Positions 1 through 10,125 of a stretch of DNA of 64,000 nucleotides are shown here, one piece after another. Numbering within the stretch: position 1 is the stretch's first letter; every line of letters begins with the position of its first letter. The stretch lies in assembly GCA_964389675.1 (NCBI GenBank), contig CAYMEV010000003.1, forward strand, positions 159,999 to 223,998, in the 5' to 3' direction. The notes beneath the pieces were generated by a model, which was not told where the DNA came from, made no database searches, and saw nothing but the letters and a program-made list of their open reading frames with translations. This stretch comes from CAYMEV01 sp964389675 [NCBI: uncultured Candidatus Sumerlaeota bacterium] (GTDB lineage Bacteria > CAYMEV01). Made by a program: the position numbers and the translations under genes.

Positions 1-3000
1 AGTATATCATTAAGCTTTACTCCAAGTGCTGTCTTGCTGAAAAAGAATGCATAGGGGTCCGGTGTCATGAATTTCCTTATCTGGAGTATGCCCTCATCAA
101 CTGCAAAAACAGCTATCCTTCCTTCATTTCCCAGGTTCTTTATTTCATATTCTATCTCCAGGCTTGTATTGGGCTTTATTACCTCAGGATGGGACAATCT
201 TACATCAAGCTTATTGTCATCATGCCTTATGGCAATATTTGCCATTCCAAGGGCTCTTAACGGAACAGAGCCGTAATTGTATTCACTGTTTATTATGAAG
301 GCTGATACATATACATTATTATAATCCTTGGATTTTGGAGGCACCCTGAAATTTATTGTATTGTGCCCCTTTTTAATATCATGCCATTCTGACAGCAATA
401 CATCGTCGCTGTCAATTGTCATAAGCATTCTGCCATTGAAGGGGGAGTTCAGTACCATCTCAACCTTCTCGCCAGGGAGGGCATTTTCTTTATCAAGTGT
501 CAGGTCTATGTAATATGGCGCTTTGTTCTTGTCTGCAGTTGTACCGTAACCCCACCACCATGGATATTTTGTGCATTCTGTAACAGACCCTGTATCCCTG
601 TCTGTCAGGGTTATCCTGTAAGCACCCCAGTAGTTTCTGGAATTGAAATCAAATGAGAATTTTCCATTTTCAGACTTGATCGAATCCCTTTTTATCAAAT
701 TCTCTATCTCTTCAAATCGATACCTGTGCCTTCCATAGTTTGTATCGTAATAGTAGATATACCTGTGCTCTATATGGAAGACTGATATGTCTATATCCCT
801 TTCATCTTCTATAGCCTTTCCTTCAGTATTTACGACTATACCGCTTAAATTATTTACTTTCCCGCTTCTGATATTGTCAATGTCATCTTTTTTGATGCCC
901 AGATAGATATCATAGGGATTCACAAGGACAGAAACAGAATCGTCCACTGTCCTTCCGCCTGCCTGCTCCTCGATCTCAGCCTTTATATCGATTTTCGAGT
1001 ACTGCTTTATTCCGTAATTGTTCAGGTCGATCTTAATTTCAGCTGTGCCTCCACTGTCAAGGCTGTCTGTAAACCTGAAAAGCTCTACAGGCTTAATATC
1101 ATCAAAATCGGAATAACCGAAGCTGTATTCATTAAATCCCCGGATCGACAGCTCAGCGGGGGACAGATAGCCGTGCAGACTGTAGCTGCCGTTTGAAACA
1201 GGCGCTCCGAATAGATAGAGCCCTTTAAGAGTGAGCTCTATGATGTCCCTGGATGTCAGGGCTTCTCTTACAGTGTTCAGCAGGGTTTGTATCCTCTGCG
1301 GTATGAACTCCTCTATCTGTATTGTCAACTTGCCTATATCGATTTTACCTATTTTGAAGCCGGCATAATAATACCCTGTTTCCTGATAATCTGATGTTTT
1401 CCACTGGTATTCGACTGTCCCCTGGCTGTCCAGAGGCCTGGCAAGCGATGTTACAAGCCTGTGGCTTGAATCCTTTATTTCCATTTTAACAGGAACCTTG
1501 TCGACAGTGGTGAACTGATTCAGGTCCCTCTTCCTTACTATTCCGCCGAAATTAACCGTATCTCCGGGCCTGAACAGATTTCTCTCCGAGAAGAAATATG
1601 AATTGTAGTCTCCCTTAAGGATAGGGAAGCCGTGTGTCTTGTATTCTGAAAGGTCAATAGACTGAGTATAGATGTCAATGAAGGAAAAATCATTATCCTG
1701 ACGTGCAAAGACTATGAAGGGTATCCCTACGGTATCCGTGTATTCCTTCAGCCCTTTGAAAATGACCTTTCCATCCTTATCAGTGCTGTCTTCTGCCAGC
1801 TGCTGGTTATTAAGGGAAAAGAGGGAAACATCCACATTACTCTGGGGTTTACCGGATTCAAGTGAGACTGCCCATACAAAGAGCTTATCCTCAGCAAGTT
1901 TTGAGATCAGCCCTATGTCTGTGATGCATAACCACATGGAATCCCTGGTATGATAATTTTCCTCAGAGGAAAGGATGATATGATAGAACCCATTATCTGC
2001 ATTATCTATCAATTCTGAGAAATTCAGGTAATGGGTGTGTTTTTGATTTGGCCTGTAATCCAGGCTTATATCCTTATCAAGCATCTTGAATGAGATCTTT
2101 TCATCAGGCGACCCAAGGTTCCCGCTCCATTCCTTGTAGAAATTAAACAGAACGGGAATATTATTATCAAATATCCTGTAAACCTTTATATTGACCTTAT
2201 CAAGGTTCCTGTATGAAAATTTAAGAGTCTTCTTCCCGTTTTTCCTGATGAATGTGCCCTTCTCTTCGAATCCTACCATCTGGCTGAAATTCCTGAACTT
2301 TACATCCTGTGAGATACCGTTTAATAAAATGTTGTTGTTTCTGCTTAGAAGCCCCGGCTTAATATTTAAGTTCACTCTGGTTTCAGGTGTAAAATCGCCC
2401 TCTATGATAACTGAATAATAATTTGACTTCATGCTTGTTGTGATATCCGGTTTTATCTCTATAAAGCCTTCCAGGTCTTCATCATCAATGATATCAGAAA
2501 AATTGAGTATTAAATTGTATTTATCACCAACCTCCTGCAGGTCGTAGTTATAGAACATAAGGCTTGTATTTGATGGAATATCTATGGCTTTTACATAATC
2601 TGCCTTAAGATCCAGGTCATCATAGTACTGGCTTTGGACACCCTTGGAAACATGGATATAAACAGGGTGCTTGTAGGTCTTCAGGTCAAACGGGGGATTT
2701 GTGACCCTTAGTCTGACTGAATCAGTACTGTATGATTCAATTGTATATGGTATCTGAATATTATCCTTTGTCTTTATGAATATCTTCTCAGACAGGAATT
2801 TTGGCGATATGGTGAAATTGAAATCGACTGCTATCCTTATAAGCCTGTCTTTCCTGTTTATCTGGTATATATAGGCATCCCTGACCAAGGGTGCTGTCTT
2901 TGCCTTGATAAAATAATCTGTATCCTGGTCAAGCTTGTAATCCTCACTGCCGATCGTTATGCTGTTATTGAGTGAAAGCTTATAGAGCGTGTCAGTTTTA

Positions 3001-3344
3001 AGGTCCTTTGACAATTCGTATTCAATATGGTTTGCAGAAACTGCAATCCTCTTTGCAAGCATGTCAGGATCTATTTTAAATACAGGCTCCTTCACCAGCA
3101 GATTATTATCTTCATCCGTTATATTCTTATTGAAAGTGATAAGAATGGATGGCTTCAGGCTTTTTTCAATGCCCGGAAAGCTAATTTCCACCTTTAATGC
3201 AGGCGGTTCTTCAACCGGAAGGGAGAATGCCAGCTCAGCATCGCTTTTATCGCTTTCCCGCCTGGTTGACTTTCCGCACTGGATGAAAATAAACAGTGCA
3301 ATAAAAATAACTAATATCGAGATAAAAAACCTTTTAATACTCAT
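1..3344 (-). CDS. Alpha-2-macroglobulin family lipoprotein (partial, C-terminus beyond window)
   Basis: About 1,114 codons are visible; the gene runs off the left edge. The start is the ATG at 3344, with AGGAG upstream. The N-terminus is a lipoprotein signal ending FIFIQC (Cys23); Gln at -1 is a relaxed lipobox of the kind seen in spirochaetes. The body is a string of beta-rich macroglobulin-like domains, and near the left edge it has AVFAVDEGIL, a hallmark of bacterial A2M/YfhM proteins. Family members are periplasmic, membrane-anchored protease traps that protect the envelope. The bait region and thioester (CxEQ) segment, if present, lie outside the window, so trap chemistry cannot be judged. 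Bacterial A2M genes often sit next to a class C penicillin-binding protein, which would also be off the left edge. Confidence 0.88.
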   Translation of the reverse strand, partial: MSIKRFFISILVIFIALFIFIQCGKSTRRESDKSDAELAFSLPVEEPPALKVEISFPGIEKSLKPSILITFNKNITDEDNNLLVKEPVFKIDPDMLAKRIAVSANHIEYELSKDLKTDTLYKLSLNNSITIGSEDYKLDQDTDYFIKAKTAPLVRDAYIYQINRKDRLIRIAVDFNFTISPKFLSEKIFIKTKDNIQIPYTIESYSTDSVRLRVTNPPFDLKTYKHPVYIHVSKGVQSQYYDDLDLKADYVKAIDIPSNTSLMFYNYDLQEVGDKYNLILNFSDIIDDEDLEGFIEIKPDITTSMKSNYYSVIIEGDFTPETRVNLNIKPGLLSRNNNILLNGISQDVKFRNFSQMVGFEEKGTFIRKNGKKTLKFSYRNLDKVNIKVYRIFDNNIPVLFNFYKEWSGNLGSPDEKISFKMLDKDISLDYRPNQKHTHYLNFSELIDNADNGFYHIILSSEENYHTRDSMWLCITDIGLISKLAEDKLFVWAVSLESGKPQSNVDVSLFSLNNQQLAEDSTDKDGKVIFKGLKEYTDTVGIPFIVFARQDNDFSFIDIYTQSIDLSEYKTHGFPILKGDYNSYFFSERNLFRPGDTVNFGGIVRKRDLNQFTTVDKVPVKMEIKDSSHRLVTSLARPLDSQGTVEYQWKTSDYQETGYYYAGFKIGKIDIGKLTIQIEEFIPQRIQTLLNTVREALTSRDIIELTLKGLYLFGAPVSNGSYSLHGYLSPAELSIRGFNEYSFGYSDFDDIKPVELFRFTDSLDSGGTAEIKIDLNNYGIKQYSKIDIKAEIEEQAGGRTVDDSVSVLVNPYDIYLGIKKDDIDNIRSGKVNNLSGIVVNTEGKAIEDERDIDISVFHIEHRYIYYYDTNYGRHRYRFEEIENLIKRDSIKSENGKFSFDFNSRNYWGAYRITLTDRDTGSVTECTKYPWWWGYGTTADKNKAPYYIDLTLDKENALPGEKVEMVLNSPFNGRMLMTIDSDDVLLSEWHDIKKGHNTINFRVPPKSKDYNNVYVSAFIINSEYNYGSVPLRALGMANIAIRHDDNKLDVRLSHPEVIKPNTSLEIEYEIKNLGNEGRIAVFAVDEGILQIRKFMTPDPYAFFFSKTALGVKLNDI

Positions 3345-3738
3345 ATACTATCAAGCTCCTTTTAAAAATTACTTATTTGCAAAACATATATAGGATTTAT
3401 TCTATCACAAATAATGACTGCATCAAAAATAAATAGAATCTTTTCAACTGGCTGGCAGGATAAAAAACTAAAACATAAAGCATAAAATGCAAAAAGCCTG
3501 GAATCATGTTTTATTTTATTACTGGAGCATTACCTCATAAAAGCCGGGTTTCAGAGGCTGTTCTGTATATCTGGGTGGAATTAAGAGGAGCAGGCATGAA
3601 GGATTGCGGGGAGATGGCTTCTGGTGGGCCCACCTGGTTCCTATACATTAGGCTTAATGAAAGAATTAGCAATAGAAAAATCCTTTCGTCTTCGGTTTAC
3701 CGCATAATGTAAGGGCATTTAATTCGAATAGAAAAAAA
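3345..3738. other. Intergenic region, no convincing gene
   Basis: The stretch separates the divergent A2M and metal-exporter genes. A 68-codon frame at 3506-3712 has no ribosome site and no recognisable content, and I do not call it. The only structured element I see is a perfect 12-bp palindrome, GGTGGGCCCACC, at 3623-3634 in a locally GC-richer patch. Its role is unknown. Confidence 0.4.
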
Positions 3739-3767
3739 TTTACAAACCATAGCACTTTCCATATATT
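3739..3767 (+). promoter_or_regulatory. Sigma-70-type promoter for the DmeF-like exporter
   Basis: TTTACA at 3739-3744 and TATATT at 3762-3767 are separated by 17 bp, each one base off consensus. An AGGAGG ribosome site follows at 3787-3792, with the ATG at 3801. Confidence 0.6.
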
Positions 3768-3800
3768 ATATAAGCAGCTGTTTTTTAGGAGGGCTTATAG

Positions 3801-4703
3801 ATGAATATCGAGCAATGGCAGCATAGTCATTCGTTTGGCAAAAATAAAGAGCAGATCGAAAAGAAAACACTCATTGTTGTCCTGATAACTTTTGCAATGA
3901 TGATTGCTGAAATAGCAGCTGGACTGTTATCTAATTCCATGGCCCTTTTTGCTGACGGCGTTCATATGGGAACTCATGCTTTTGCATTGGGGATATCTTT
4001 CTTTGCATATATTCTGGCAAGAAAATATTCTAAAAATCAAAAATTTGTATTTGGTACATGGAAAATTGAGATCTTAGGTGCTTATACAAGTGCACTTCTT
4101 CTTGGAGTAGTAGCCATCATGATGACCTATTCGTCTATTGAAAGAATTATCCGTCCCAAGGTTATATTTTATAATGAAGCCCTCATTGTGGCAGTCATCG
4201 GCCTTCTGGTAAACCTGGCCTGTGCTTATATACTCCATTCGAGTACAGGTCATCATGAACATGAACATCATGCTTCTGATCATGATCATGAGGATCTGAA
4301 CCTGAAGTCAGCATATCTGCATGTCATAGCAGATGCTTTAACATCTGTATTTGCAATCGTTGCTTTAATAAGTGCAAAGTATTTCAATTTACAGTTTTTA
4401 GATCCGGTAATGGGAATTGTCGGAGCTTTTCTCATAATGAGATGGTCATTATCATTATTGAAAGATTCATCAAAAATTCTTCTGGATTACAATGTAAACC
4501 AGCCTTTGGCCAATAAGATAAAGGAGATTATAGAGTCAGACGAAGAAACCAAAATTACTGACCTGCATCTATGGAAGGTGGCTGATAACAGCTATTCATG
4601 TATAATTGCACTTGTTTCGGACAATGATCAGTCGATAGAGGATTATAAGAACAGACTTCACGTTTTGAAAGAGCTGGCACATGTAACTGTCGAGATTAAC
4701 TGA
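3801..4703 (+). CDS. dmeF: CDF-family divalent metal exporter, DmeF type
   Basis: This 300-residue cation diffusion facilitator is most like the DmeF subgroup (Co/Ni/Cd export by proton exchange across the inner membrane). Visible marks are the N-terminal WQHSHSFG, six hydrophobic segments, the metal-site segment ALFADGVHMGTHA in TM2, FGTWKIEILGAYTSA in TM3, a His/Asp-rich cytoplasmic loop (HHEHEHHASDHDHED, about residues 152-166), and YLHVIADALTSVFA with LDPVMGIVGAF in TM5-6. A short cytoplasmic C-terminal domain follows. It has its own promoter and an AGGAGG site. No CsoR/DmeR-type repressor lies beside it. The metal is inferred from the subgroup; zinc is possible. Confidence 0.88.
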   Translation: MNIEQWQHSHSFGKNKEQIEKKTLIVVLITFAMMIAEIAAGLLSNSMALFADGVHMGTHAFALGISFFAYILARKYSKNQKFVFGTWKIEILGAYTSALLLGVVAIMMTYSSIERIIRPKVIFYNEALIVAVIGLLVNLACAYILHSSTGHHEHEHHASDHDHEDLNLKSAYLHVIADALTSVFAIVALISAKYFNLQFLDPVMGIVGAFLIMRWSLSLLKDSSKILLDYNVNQPLANKIKEIIESDEETKITDLHLWKVADNSYSCIIALVSDNDQSIEDYKNRLHVLKELAHVTVEIN

Positions 4704-4845
4704 AAGGTTCAGGATAAACCGCTGTCCGGTACAGCAATTTCTGGTTGCTACAGCCTTCAGGCTGACGAAGTAGGGCAAAGGCACCTAAAGCAGCATAACA
4801 GCTTCATTGCCGGTAAGAACCGTCTGAATTGCAGAGAAAAACCAA

Positions 4846-5532
4846 ATGCTTAATAAAAGTGAAATGAAAAGCCTTATTATAAAAGTCATTATGAGATTTT
4901 CACTTTTCCCGGTCTTTATTGGTGTAATTACTCTATTACCGGCAGGTACATTTAATTACTGGCAGGTATATGTCTATACTGCGTTCATTTTTATTCCAAT
5001 GATATTTACCCTTTTATATTTCCTGAAAAATGATCCACAGCTTTTAGAGCGAAGAACAAGAACAAAAGAAAAGGAAAAAGCACAGAGAATTATACAGATA
5101 GCTTATTCACTGCTTTTTTTATCAGCTTTTATTATCTCCGGATTTGACCGGCGTTTTGCCTGGTCAAGCATTCCGCCCTGTTTAGTGCTCCTGGCAGATC
5201 TTGTTTGTTTCTCTGGATATCTTATGGTCTTCTTTGTATTTAAGCAGAACAGTTATGCATCCAGAGTGGTTGAAGTAGACGAAGGTCAGGAAGTAATATC
5301 TACCGGGCTATACAGTATTGTGCGACATCCGATGTATGCAGGCATTATTATAATGGGGATTCCAATACCAGTTGCGCTTGGTTCCTGGTGGGCTTTGATA
5401 CCGATAGCTTTGATGCCCGTTACAATAATGGCTAGGATATTAAACGAAGAATCTGTATTAATAAGGGAATTGCCCGGGTATAGAGAATACTGCCAAAAGA
5501 CAAAATATCGGCTGATACCATTTGTATGGTAG
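4846..5532 (+). CDS. Isoprenylcysteine carboxyl methyltransferase-like (ICMT/PEMT) membrane protein
   Basis: A 228-residue polytopic protein with about five hydrophobic segments. The C-terminal half carries the SAM-binding signature of the ICMT/phospholipid methyltransferase family: ISTGLYSIVRHPMYAG (about residues 150-165), then a late NEESVLIRELPGYREYC helix. Bacterial members methylate lipids or small membrane-embedded substrates; the substrate here cannot be deduced. The ribosome site is weak, and the ATG at 4864 (six codons in) is an alternative start. It follows the exporter by 142 bp and is convergent with the large cyclase gene. Confidence 0.82.
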   Translation: MLNKSEMKSLIIKVIMRFSLFPVFIGVITLLPAGTFNYWQVYVYTAFIFIPMIFTLLYFLKNDPQLLERRTRTKEKEKAQRIIQIAYSLLFLSAFIISGFDRRFAWSSIPPCLVLLADLVCFSGYLMVFFVFKQNSYASRVVEVDEGQEVISTGLYSIVRHPMYAGIIIMGIPIPVALGSWWALIPIALMPVTIMARILNEESVLIRELPGYREYCQKTKYRLIPFVW

Positions 5533-5682
5533 ACTATATTGCCGCTTGCAGTTGAAAGAATGGCCTTATGCATGGTGACAGGCAGGGAATGTCTCTTAAT
5601 CCGGAATATCAGGTTTAACGCGTAGACATTATCTTAAGCTGTAATAAAGCCTGTGAAGAAAGGGATGCAGTCTCTGGATCTG

Positions 5683-8600
5683 TTATTTATCCATTGAAAG
5701 CTCTTTGAGCCTCTTTTTAAATTCGTACCTCGAAGTTTCCTTGAATTGATCCATATTTAACTCTTCTGCTTTGTCCCTGTATTCTGCTTTATTTGTAATT
5801 TTCCACAATTCATAGTAAATAACGGCAGTTTTTGCCTGGTCTGAGCTATTTTCCTGAAGCATCCTGATCAGGGCTTTAATATTCCCGTCTATACTATGTT
5901 TGAGAACCAGGGCGCTGAAGAGCACATCGTACCGTTCTATCTCACGGGCAATCAATATTGCTTCATCAAGCCTGTCAGGAATATCCTGCTTCCTGCCCAT
6001 CAGGTGCAGCAGCTCAGAGATATGCAGTAAATAACTGCATAAATTATACTTAAAACCAATATCCCCGGCAATCCCTGCGGCTTTTTCAAAATGCTTCAGT
6101 GCTTGCTTGTAATTACCCTTCTCCATGTGGATCAGGCCGAAATTATCATGTGCCCTGCCTATCTGGTCTGTGTGCTTGATCTCCTTAGAGATTTCCATGT
6201 GCTTTATAAAATTCAGCATTGCATTATCAGGGTCGCCCTGAGCCAGGAAAGCACTGCCGGTATTATGATAGGCATATAAAGACTCGTATTTATACCCGTT
6301 CTCATTGCATATTTCAAGCTGTCTCTTATAAAAATCTATAGCTTTGCCAAAATCATTCCTTTTATAGAAAAGGACGCCTATGTTCCCCAGAGCACCTGCT
6401 ATCCCGCGTTTATCACCAATTTCACTGCATATTTTCATCTTTTTCGTATAGAATTCCATGGCTTTTTTGTAATTTCCCCGGTTAAAATAGATTACCCCGA
6501 TATTTCCGAGTGCATAGCTGATCCCGGATTTATCTCCTATCTCCTGGCATATTTTCATCTTTTTATTATAGTACTCCATGGCCTTTCTGTAATTTCCCTG
6601 GTTGAAACAGAGGACGCCTATATTCCCGCAGGCATAACTGATGGAATTCTTATCTCCGATCTTTACAGCGATATCAAGTTTTCTTTTCTGGAAAGCAAAA
6701 GCTTTTTTATAATTACCCTGGTCTGAATAAATGTTTGCAATGAGGCCGTAGGCTATGCTCATCATCCCCATGTCTCCCAGTGCCCTGCTGCAGTCAAGGT
6801 GCTTTTTGTACCACTCCATGGCATTATCGTATTCACCCCTGTAATAGCATATATTGCCAAGGTTATTATAGACTGAATTTAACTCTGCCCTGTTACCTGT
6901 CTCCGTGGCAATCTTGAGTTTTTTTAGCTGGTAATCCTTGGCTCTGCTGTAATCTCCTAGATTTATGAATACTGCTCCCAGATTGCCGGTTGCCCTTCCA
7001 ATGCCTGTATAATCATCAATGGACCTGTAGATATTGAGGCTTCTCTCATAATATTTCTGAGCCTCTTTATAATTGCACTGGTGCAGGTAAGCTGTCCCTA
7101 TGTTTTCGTAGGATATTGCTGACCCTTTTTTATTATCAGTCATTTTGCATATCTCAAGGTTCTTTGAATGGTAAATTATGGCTTTGGTGTAGTTTCCCTG
7201 AAGGTTGTGGGCATACCCGATATTGCTGAAGGCTGTTCCCAGGCCGTTTAAATATCCGGAATCATCGGCAATTTTCAGAGACCTGCCTAAAAGCTTCCTC
7301 GCTTCCCTGATCCTGCCTTTTTTTATCATGGTCTCAGCTATGGCATTCATACAGTCGACAGAAGTTTTTGTTTTCCGGTTTTTTTCTGAAAGGCTGAGTG
7401 CCTTTTTCAGTGTCCTGACAGCCTCATTCCACATTCCGGCGGACTGCATGATAATCCCTGTCCTTATGAGTATGTCAATTCTTTTATCAATATCATCATT
7501 GAGATAATCAAGGAGTTTCTTATAGAAGAATACGGCTTTCTCATTGTGATAATTGCCGGCTGATTTCCTGCCGGCAAGTTCAAGGAAAATAACGGCTTTT
7601 TGCCTGTTTTCCGCTTTATCATAATGCTGAGCAAGCTCTTCATAATGCTCTGGCAGATTGCCTGCGCGGACTTCCTCAATAATACTGCCTGCAAGGCCGT
7701 GAAGCCTTCTTAACCTCTCCTTCAGCTGTATTTCATATACTGCATCCCTTATGAGGGCATGCCTGAATATGCATCTGAGCTCAGAGGCCTTGCTCCATAT
7801 ATGTTCCTTCTGGCCCTTCTTAATTTTTTCAGAAAAATCCATTTCGCTCTCATTGAGCTTTACTGCAGAAAGAAGCCTTTCAAGGACTTTGAGCCCGAAC
7901 TCCCTTCCAAGTACGGATGCTGTCTTTATGGTCTCTTTAAGCTCTGCTGAAAGCCTGTCTATACGGGCAAGTATTATCTGGCTGACCTTTGAGGGAATCC
8001 TGGTGTTTTCCCTTTTGAGCCTGTAATTACTGCCGAGCAGTTTATTTTCCGCAAGGTACATTATTATCTGTTCTGCAAAGAACGGAATACCCTCGCTCTT
8101 CTTCCAGACAAATTCGACAGTTGAATCATCTGCCTTTTCAGTTACCAGTTTTTTTAAAAGGAGCTGCCGGATATGCTCCCTGCTGAACACGCCGAGCCTT
8201 ATCCTCTCAGTTCTTATGGGAAGGCTTCTGTGAATGTCCGGGATATTCACACCATCATTATCCCTGCATACGGCTGTAACTGCAACAGGGTAATTTTCAG
8301 CTGAAATCAGGAGGGACCTTAGCAAAAAAAGACTGTCATTATCTGCCCATTGCGCATCTTCAAGGACTATTAGAATAGGCTTTATTGATGCAGCCGTTTT
8401 AAAAAACCTGATGACAGCAAAGACCGTGTTATCATAGCGCCCCTTGGCATCAAGCCGGAGGCTTATCTGATCACTGTAATCAAGGCCGATCATCGCACCG
8501 ATCAATGGCCGGCAGTCCTCAATGCTGTCATTAGTATCATCTCTGAATTTATTTTCCAGAAACTCATCGAAAGCCCTTTCAAAACGGTCCCTGTTCTGAT

Positions 8601-10125
8601 TTTCTGAATATGATTCACTCTGGTTAAAAAAGGCCCTGAAAAAATGAATAAAAGGGTTGAAAGGCTTTTTTAATATCTCATCGCAGGGGAGATAGAATAC
8701 ATTACAGCCCCGGATATTATCTGTAAAATTTTCAATGAGGGCTGTCTTGCCAATACCTGCAGGGCCTGTTATATATATAAGGCCTGCCTGACTGCCTTTG
8801 AAAACAGGTTTTAAGAACTTTGCCAGCTCTGCAGTTTCATCCTGCCTGCCTATAAACTTTCCTTTAAAGAAGCCTGCAGTTCCAAATGCCTGCTTTGATC
8901 TCAGGCTGAAAACATCAGTCTTTTGCTTAAAGCCCTTAAAGAGCCTTGACCCTTCCGGCTCAGCGTCAAAATATGCAGGCAGTTCGGCTGCAAAGGATCT
9001 GTCAGCTGATATCCCCATCCAGGATGTATCCATCATGATCCTTGAGGAAAGATTGACAACATTTCCAAATGCTGTATATTCCTGCCTGATATCTGAACCT
9101 ATAAAACCAGCAAAGGCAATGCCTGATGAAAGGCCGGCCCTGAAGGCAAATCCTCTGATCTTCCTCAGGCTAAGCGCAAAATCAGCAGCCCGCTGATAAA
9201 GCCTGTCCATTGCTTTCGGAGCACCGAAGAGCACAAGGATCGTACCACCCTTGTCGCCGAAATCTATACGGTTAAAGTACCCGCCAAATATCCTGCAGTT
9301 TCTGATTACCTGTGCCAGGGCTTTCAGATAGCATCCCTTCTCCTTGAAATTAATAAAGCAGGAAACAATATCCCTGAATTCCCCCCTGTCTCTCAGTTCA
9401 AAAACAGGTTCCGGAATAAACTGAGATTCAGCCTGGCGAGGGACAGCGATTCTTTTTATTTTTCTGCGGCCGGGTATTCTTAAAGAAGCTGGAGATAACC
9501 TGTACCAGTGATCTCCAATACTGCTTTTATCAATACTTGCTGATAATTTAGCCATAAAAAGGCTGTCAGCGATGATCTGCATTTCTTTGGCCTGATGCTC
9601 AGCTGATGCGCAGTTATCTACAGCCTCACCCCTGAAGAAGTAAGCCTTCTGGATCCCTGCATCAATTATCCTGAAGAAAACATTTCCAGAGGACAGGCCT
9701 ATTTTTGCTGACAACCTGAATTTGCCGAACCTGGTGATGGTTTTCGTTTTTTTTCTGAAAAGAGAGTTGATTGAAAAAGCTGCATTAAGGACATGCTCTG
9801 CCTTTCTCACCCTGAATATTGCCGTGAATGCGTCCCCTGCAAAGGATGAAATAAATCCGCCATTTTCATATACAGCCTCAATGGATGGTGCAAAAAATCC
9901 ATTTATTATTGAAGAAAGGACCTCTGCACCCTCTTTTCCATGTTTCATGAGATCTTGAGTCATTGCAGTAAAGCCTGATATGTCTATGAACATTGTAAAA
10001 GCTGATATTCTGCCTTTTATGCGGTTTCGGGAGAGATTCTCAGCAATGAAACCCGGGACCAGGTTGAGAGATGACCTGTATCCCTCGTTTTTCTCATGGG
10101 GAAAAGTCTTCTTTTTATCACTCAT
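5683..10125 (-). CDS. Soluble adenylyl cyclase (ADCY10)-like protein: two cyclase domains, AAA ATPase, TPR array
   Basis: At 1,480 residues, this is the largest gene here. Order: class III cyclase domain C1 (about 40-200; MFIDISGFTAM with metal Asp48, SSFAGDAF with metal Asp98); a degenerate second domain C2 (about 255-405; IDFGDKGGTILVLFGAP, EYTAFGNVVNLSSRI); an AAA/NTPase with Walker A GPAGIGKTAL (about 450) and Walker B ILIVLEDAQWAD; then about 13 TPR repeats of NIGVxYFxxGNYKKAMEFY type. The C1-C2-NTPase-TPR order and the C2 wording match animal ADCY10 and its bacterial relatives, which make cAMP. Position 94, where human sAC has Lys95, is Ser, so activity and bicarbonate response are uncertain. 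No transmembrane segment is seen, so it is likely cytoplasmic. Confidence 0.85.
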   Translation of the reverse strand: MSDKKKTFPHEKNEGYRSSLNLVPGFIAENLSRNRIKGRISAFTMFIDISGFTAMTQDLMKHGKEGAEVLSSIINGFFAPSIEAVYENGGFISSFAGDAFTAIFRVRKAEHVLNAAFSINSLFRKKTKTITRFGKFRLSAKIGLSSGNVFFRIIDAGIQKAYFFRGEAVDNCASAEHQAKEMQIIADSLFMAKLSASIDKSSIGDHWYRLSPASLRIPGRRKIKRIAVPRQAESQFIPEPVFELRDRGEFRDIVSCFINFKEKGCYLKALAQVIRNCRIFGGYFNRIDFGDKGGTILVLFGAPKAMDRLYQRAADFALSLRKIRGFAFRAGLSSGIAFAGFIGSDIRQEYTAFGNVVNLSSRIMMDTSWMGISADRSFAAELPAYFDAEPEGSRLFKGFKQKTDVFSLRSKQAFGTAGFFKGKFIGRQDETAELAKFLKPVFKGSQAGLIYITGPAGIGKTALIENFTDNIRGCNVFYLPCDEILKKPFNPFIHFFRAFFNQSESYSENQNRDRFERAFDEFLENKFRDDTNDSIEDCRPLIGAMIGLDYSDQISLRLDAKGRYDNTVFAVIRFFKTAASIKPILIVLEDAQWADNDSLFLLRSLLISAENYPVAVTAVCRDNDGVNIPDIHRSLPIRTERIRLGVFSREHIRQLLLKKLVTEKADDSTVEFVWKKSEGIPFFAEQIIMYLAENKLLGSNYRLKRENTRIPSKVSQIILARIDRLSAELKETIKTASVLGREFGLKVLERLLSAVKLNESEMDFSEKIKKGQKEHIWSKASELRCIFRHALIRDAVYEIQLKERLRRLHGLAGSIIEEVRAGNLPEHYEELAQHYDKAENRQKAVIFLELAGRKSAGNYHNEKAVFFYKKLLDYLNDDIDKRIDILIRTGIIMQSAGMWNEAVRTLKKALSLSEKNRKTKTSVDCMNAIAETMIKKGRIREARKLLGRSLKIADDSGYLNGLGTAFSNIGYAHNLQGNYTKAIIYHSKNLEICKMTDNKKGSAISYENIGTAYLHQCNYKEAQKYYERSLNIYRSIDDYTGIGRATGNLGAVFINLGDYSRAKDYQLKKLKIATETGNRAELNSVYNNLGNICYYRGEYDNAMEWYKKHLDCSRALGDMGMMSIAYGLIANIYSDQGNYKKAFAFQKRKLDIAVKIGDKNSISYACGNIGVLCFNQGNYRKAMEYYNKKMKICQEIGDKSGISYALGNIGVIYFNRGNYKKAMEFYTKKMKICSEIGDKRGIAGALGNIGVLFYKRNDFGKAIDFYKRQLEICNENGYKYESLYAYHNTGSAFLAQGDPDNAMLNFIKHMEISKEIKHTDQIGRAHDNFGLIHMEKGNYKQALKHFEKAAGIAGDIGFKYNLCSYLLHISELLHLMGRKQDIPDRLDEAILIAREIERYDVLFSALVLKHSIDGNIKALIRMLQENSSDQAKTAVIYYELWKITNKAEYRDKAEELNMDQFKETSRYEFKKRLKELSMDK

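Noticed and set aside
3506-3712. 68-codon open frame between the A2M and dmeF genes
   Set aside because: No ribosome site, no hydrophobic or domain pattern, and unusual residue mix; probably chance.
3560-3800. Possible NiCo (czcD) riboswitch before the metal exporter
   Set aside because: I could not find its conserved four-way junction sequences; only a palindrome at 3623-3634 is evident.
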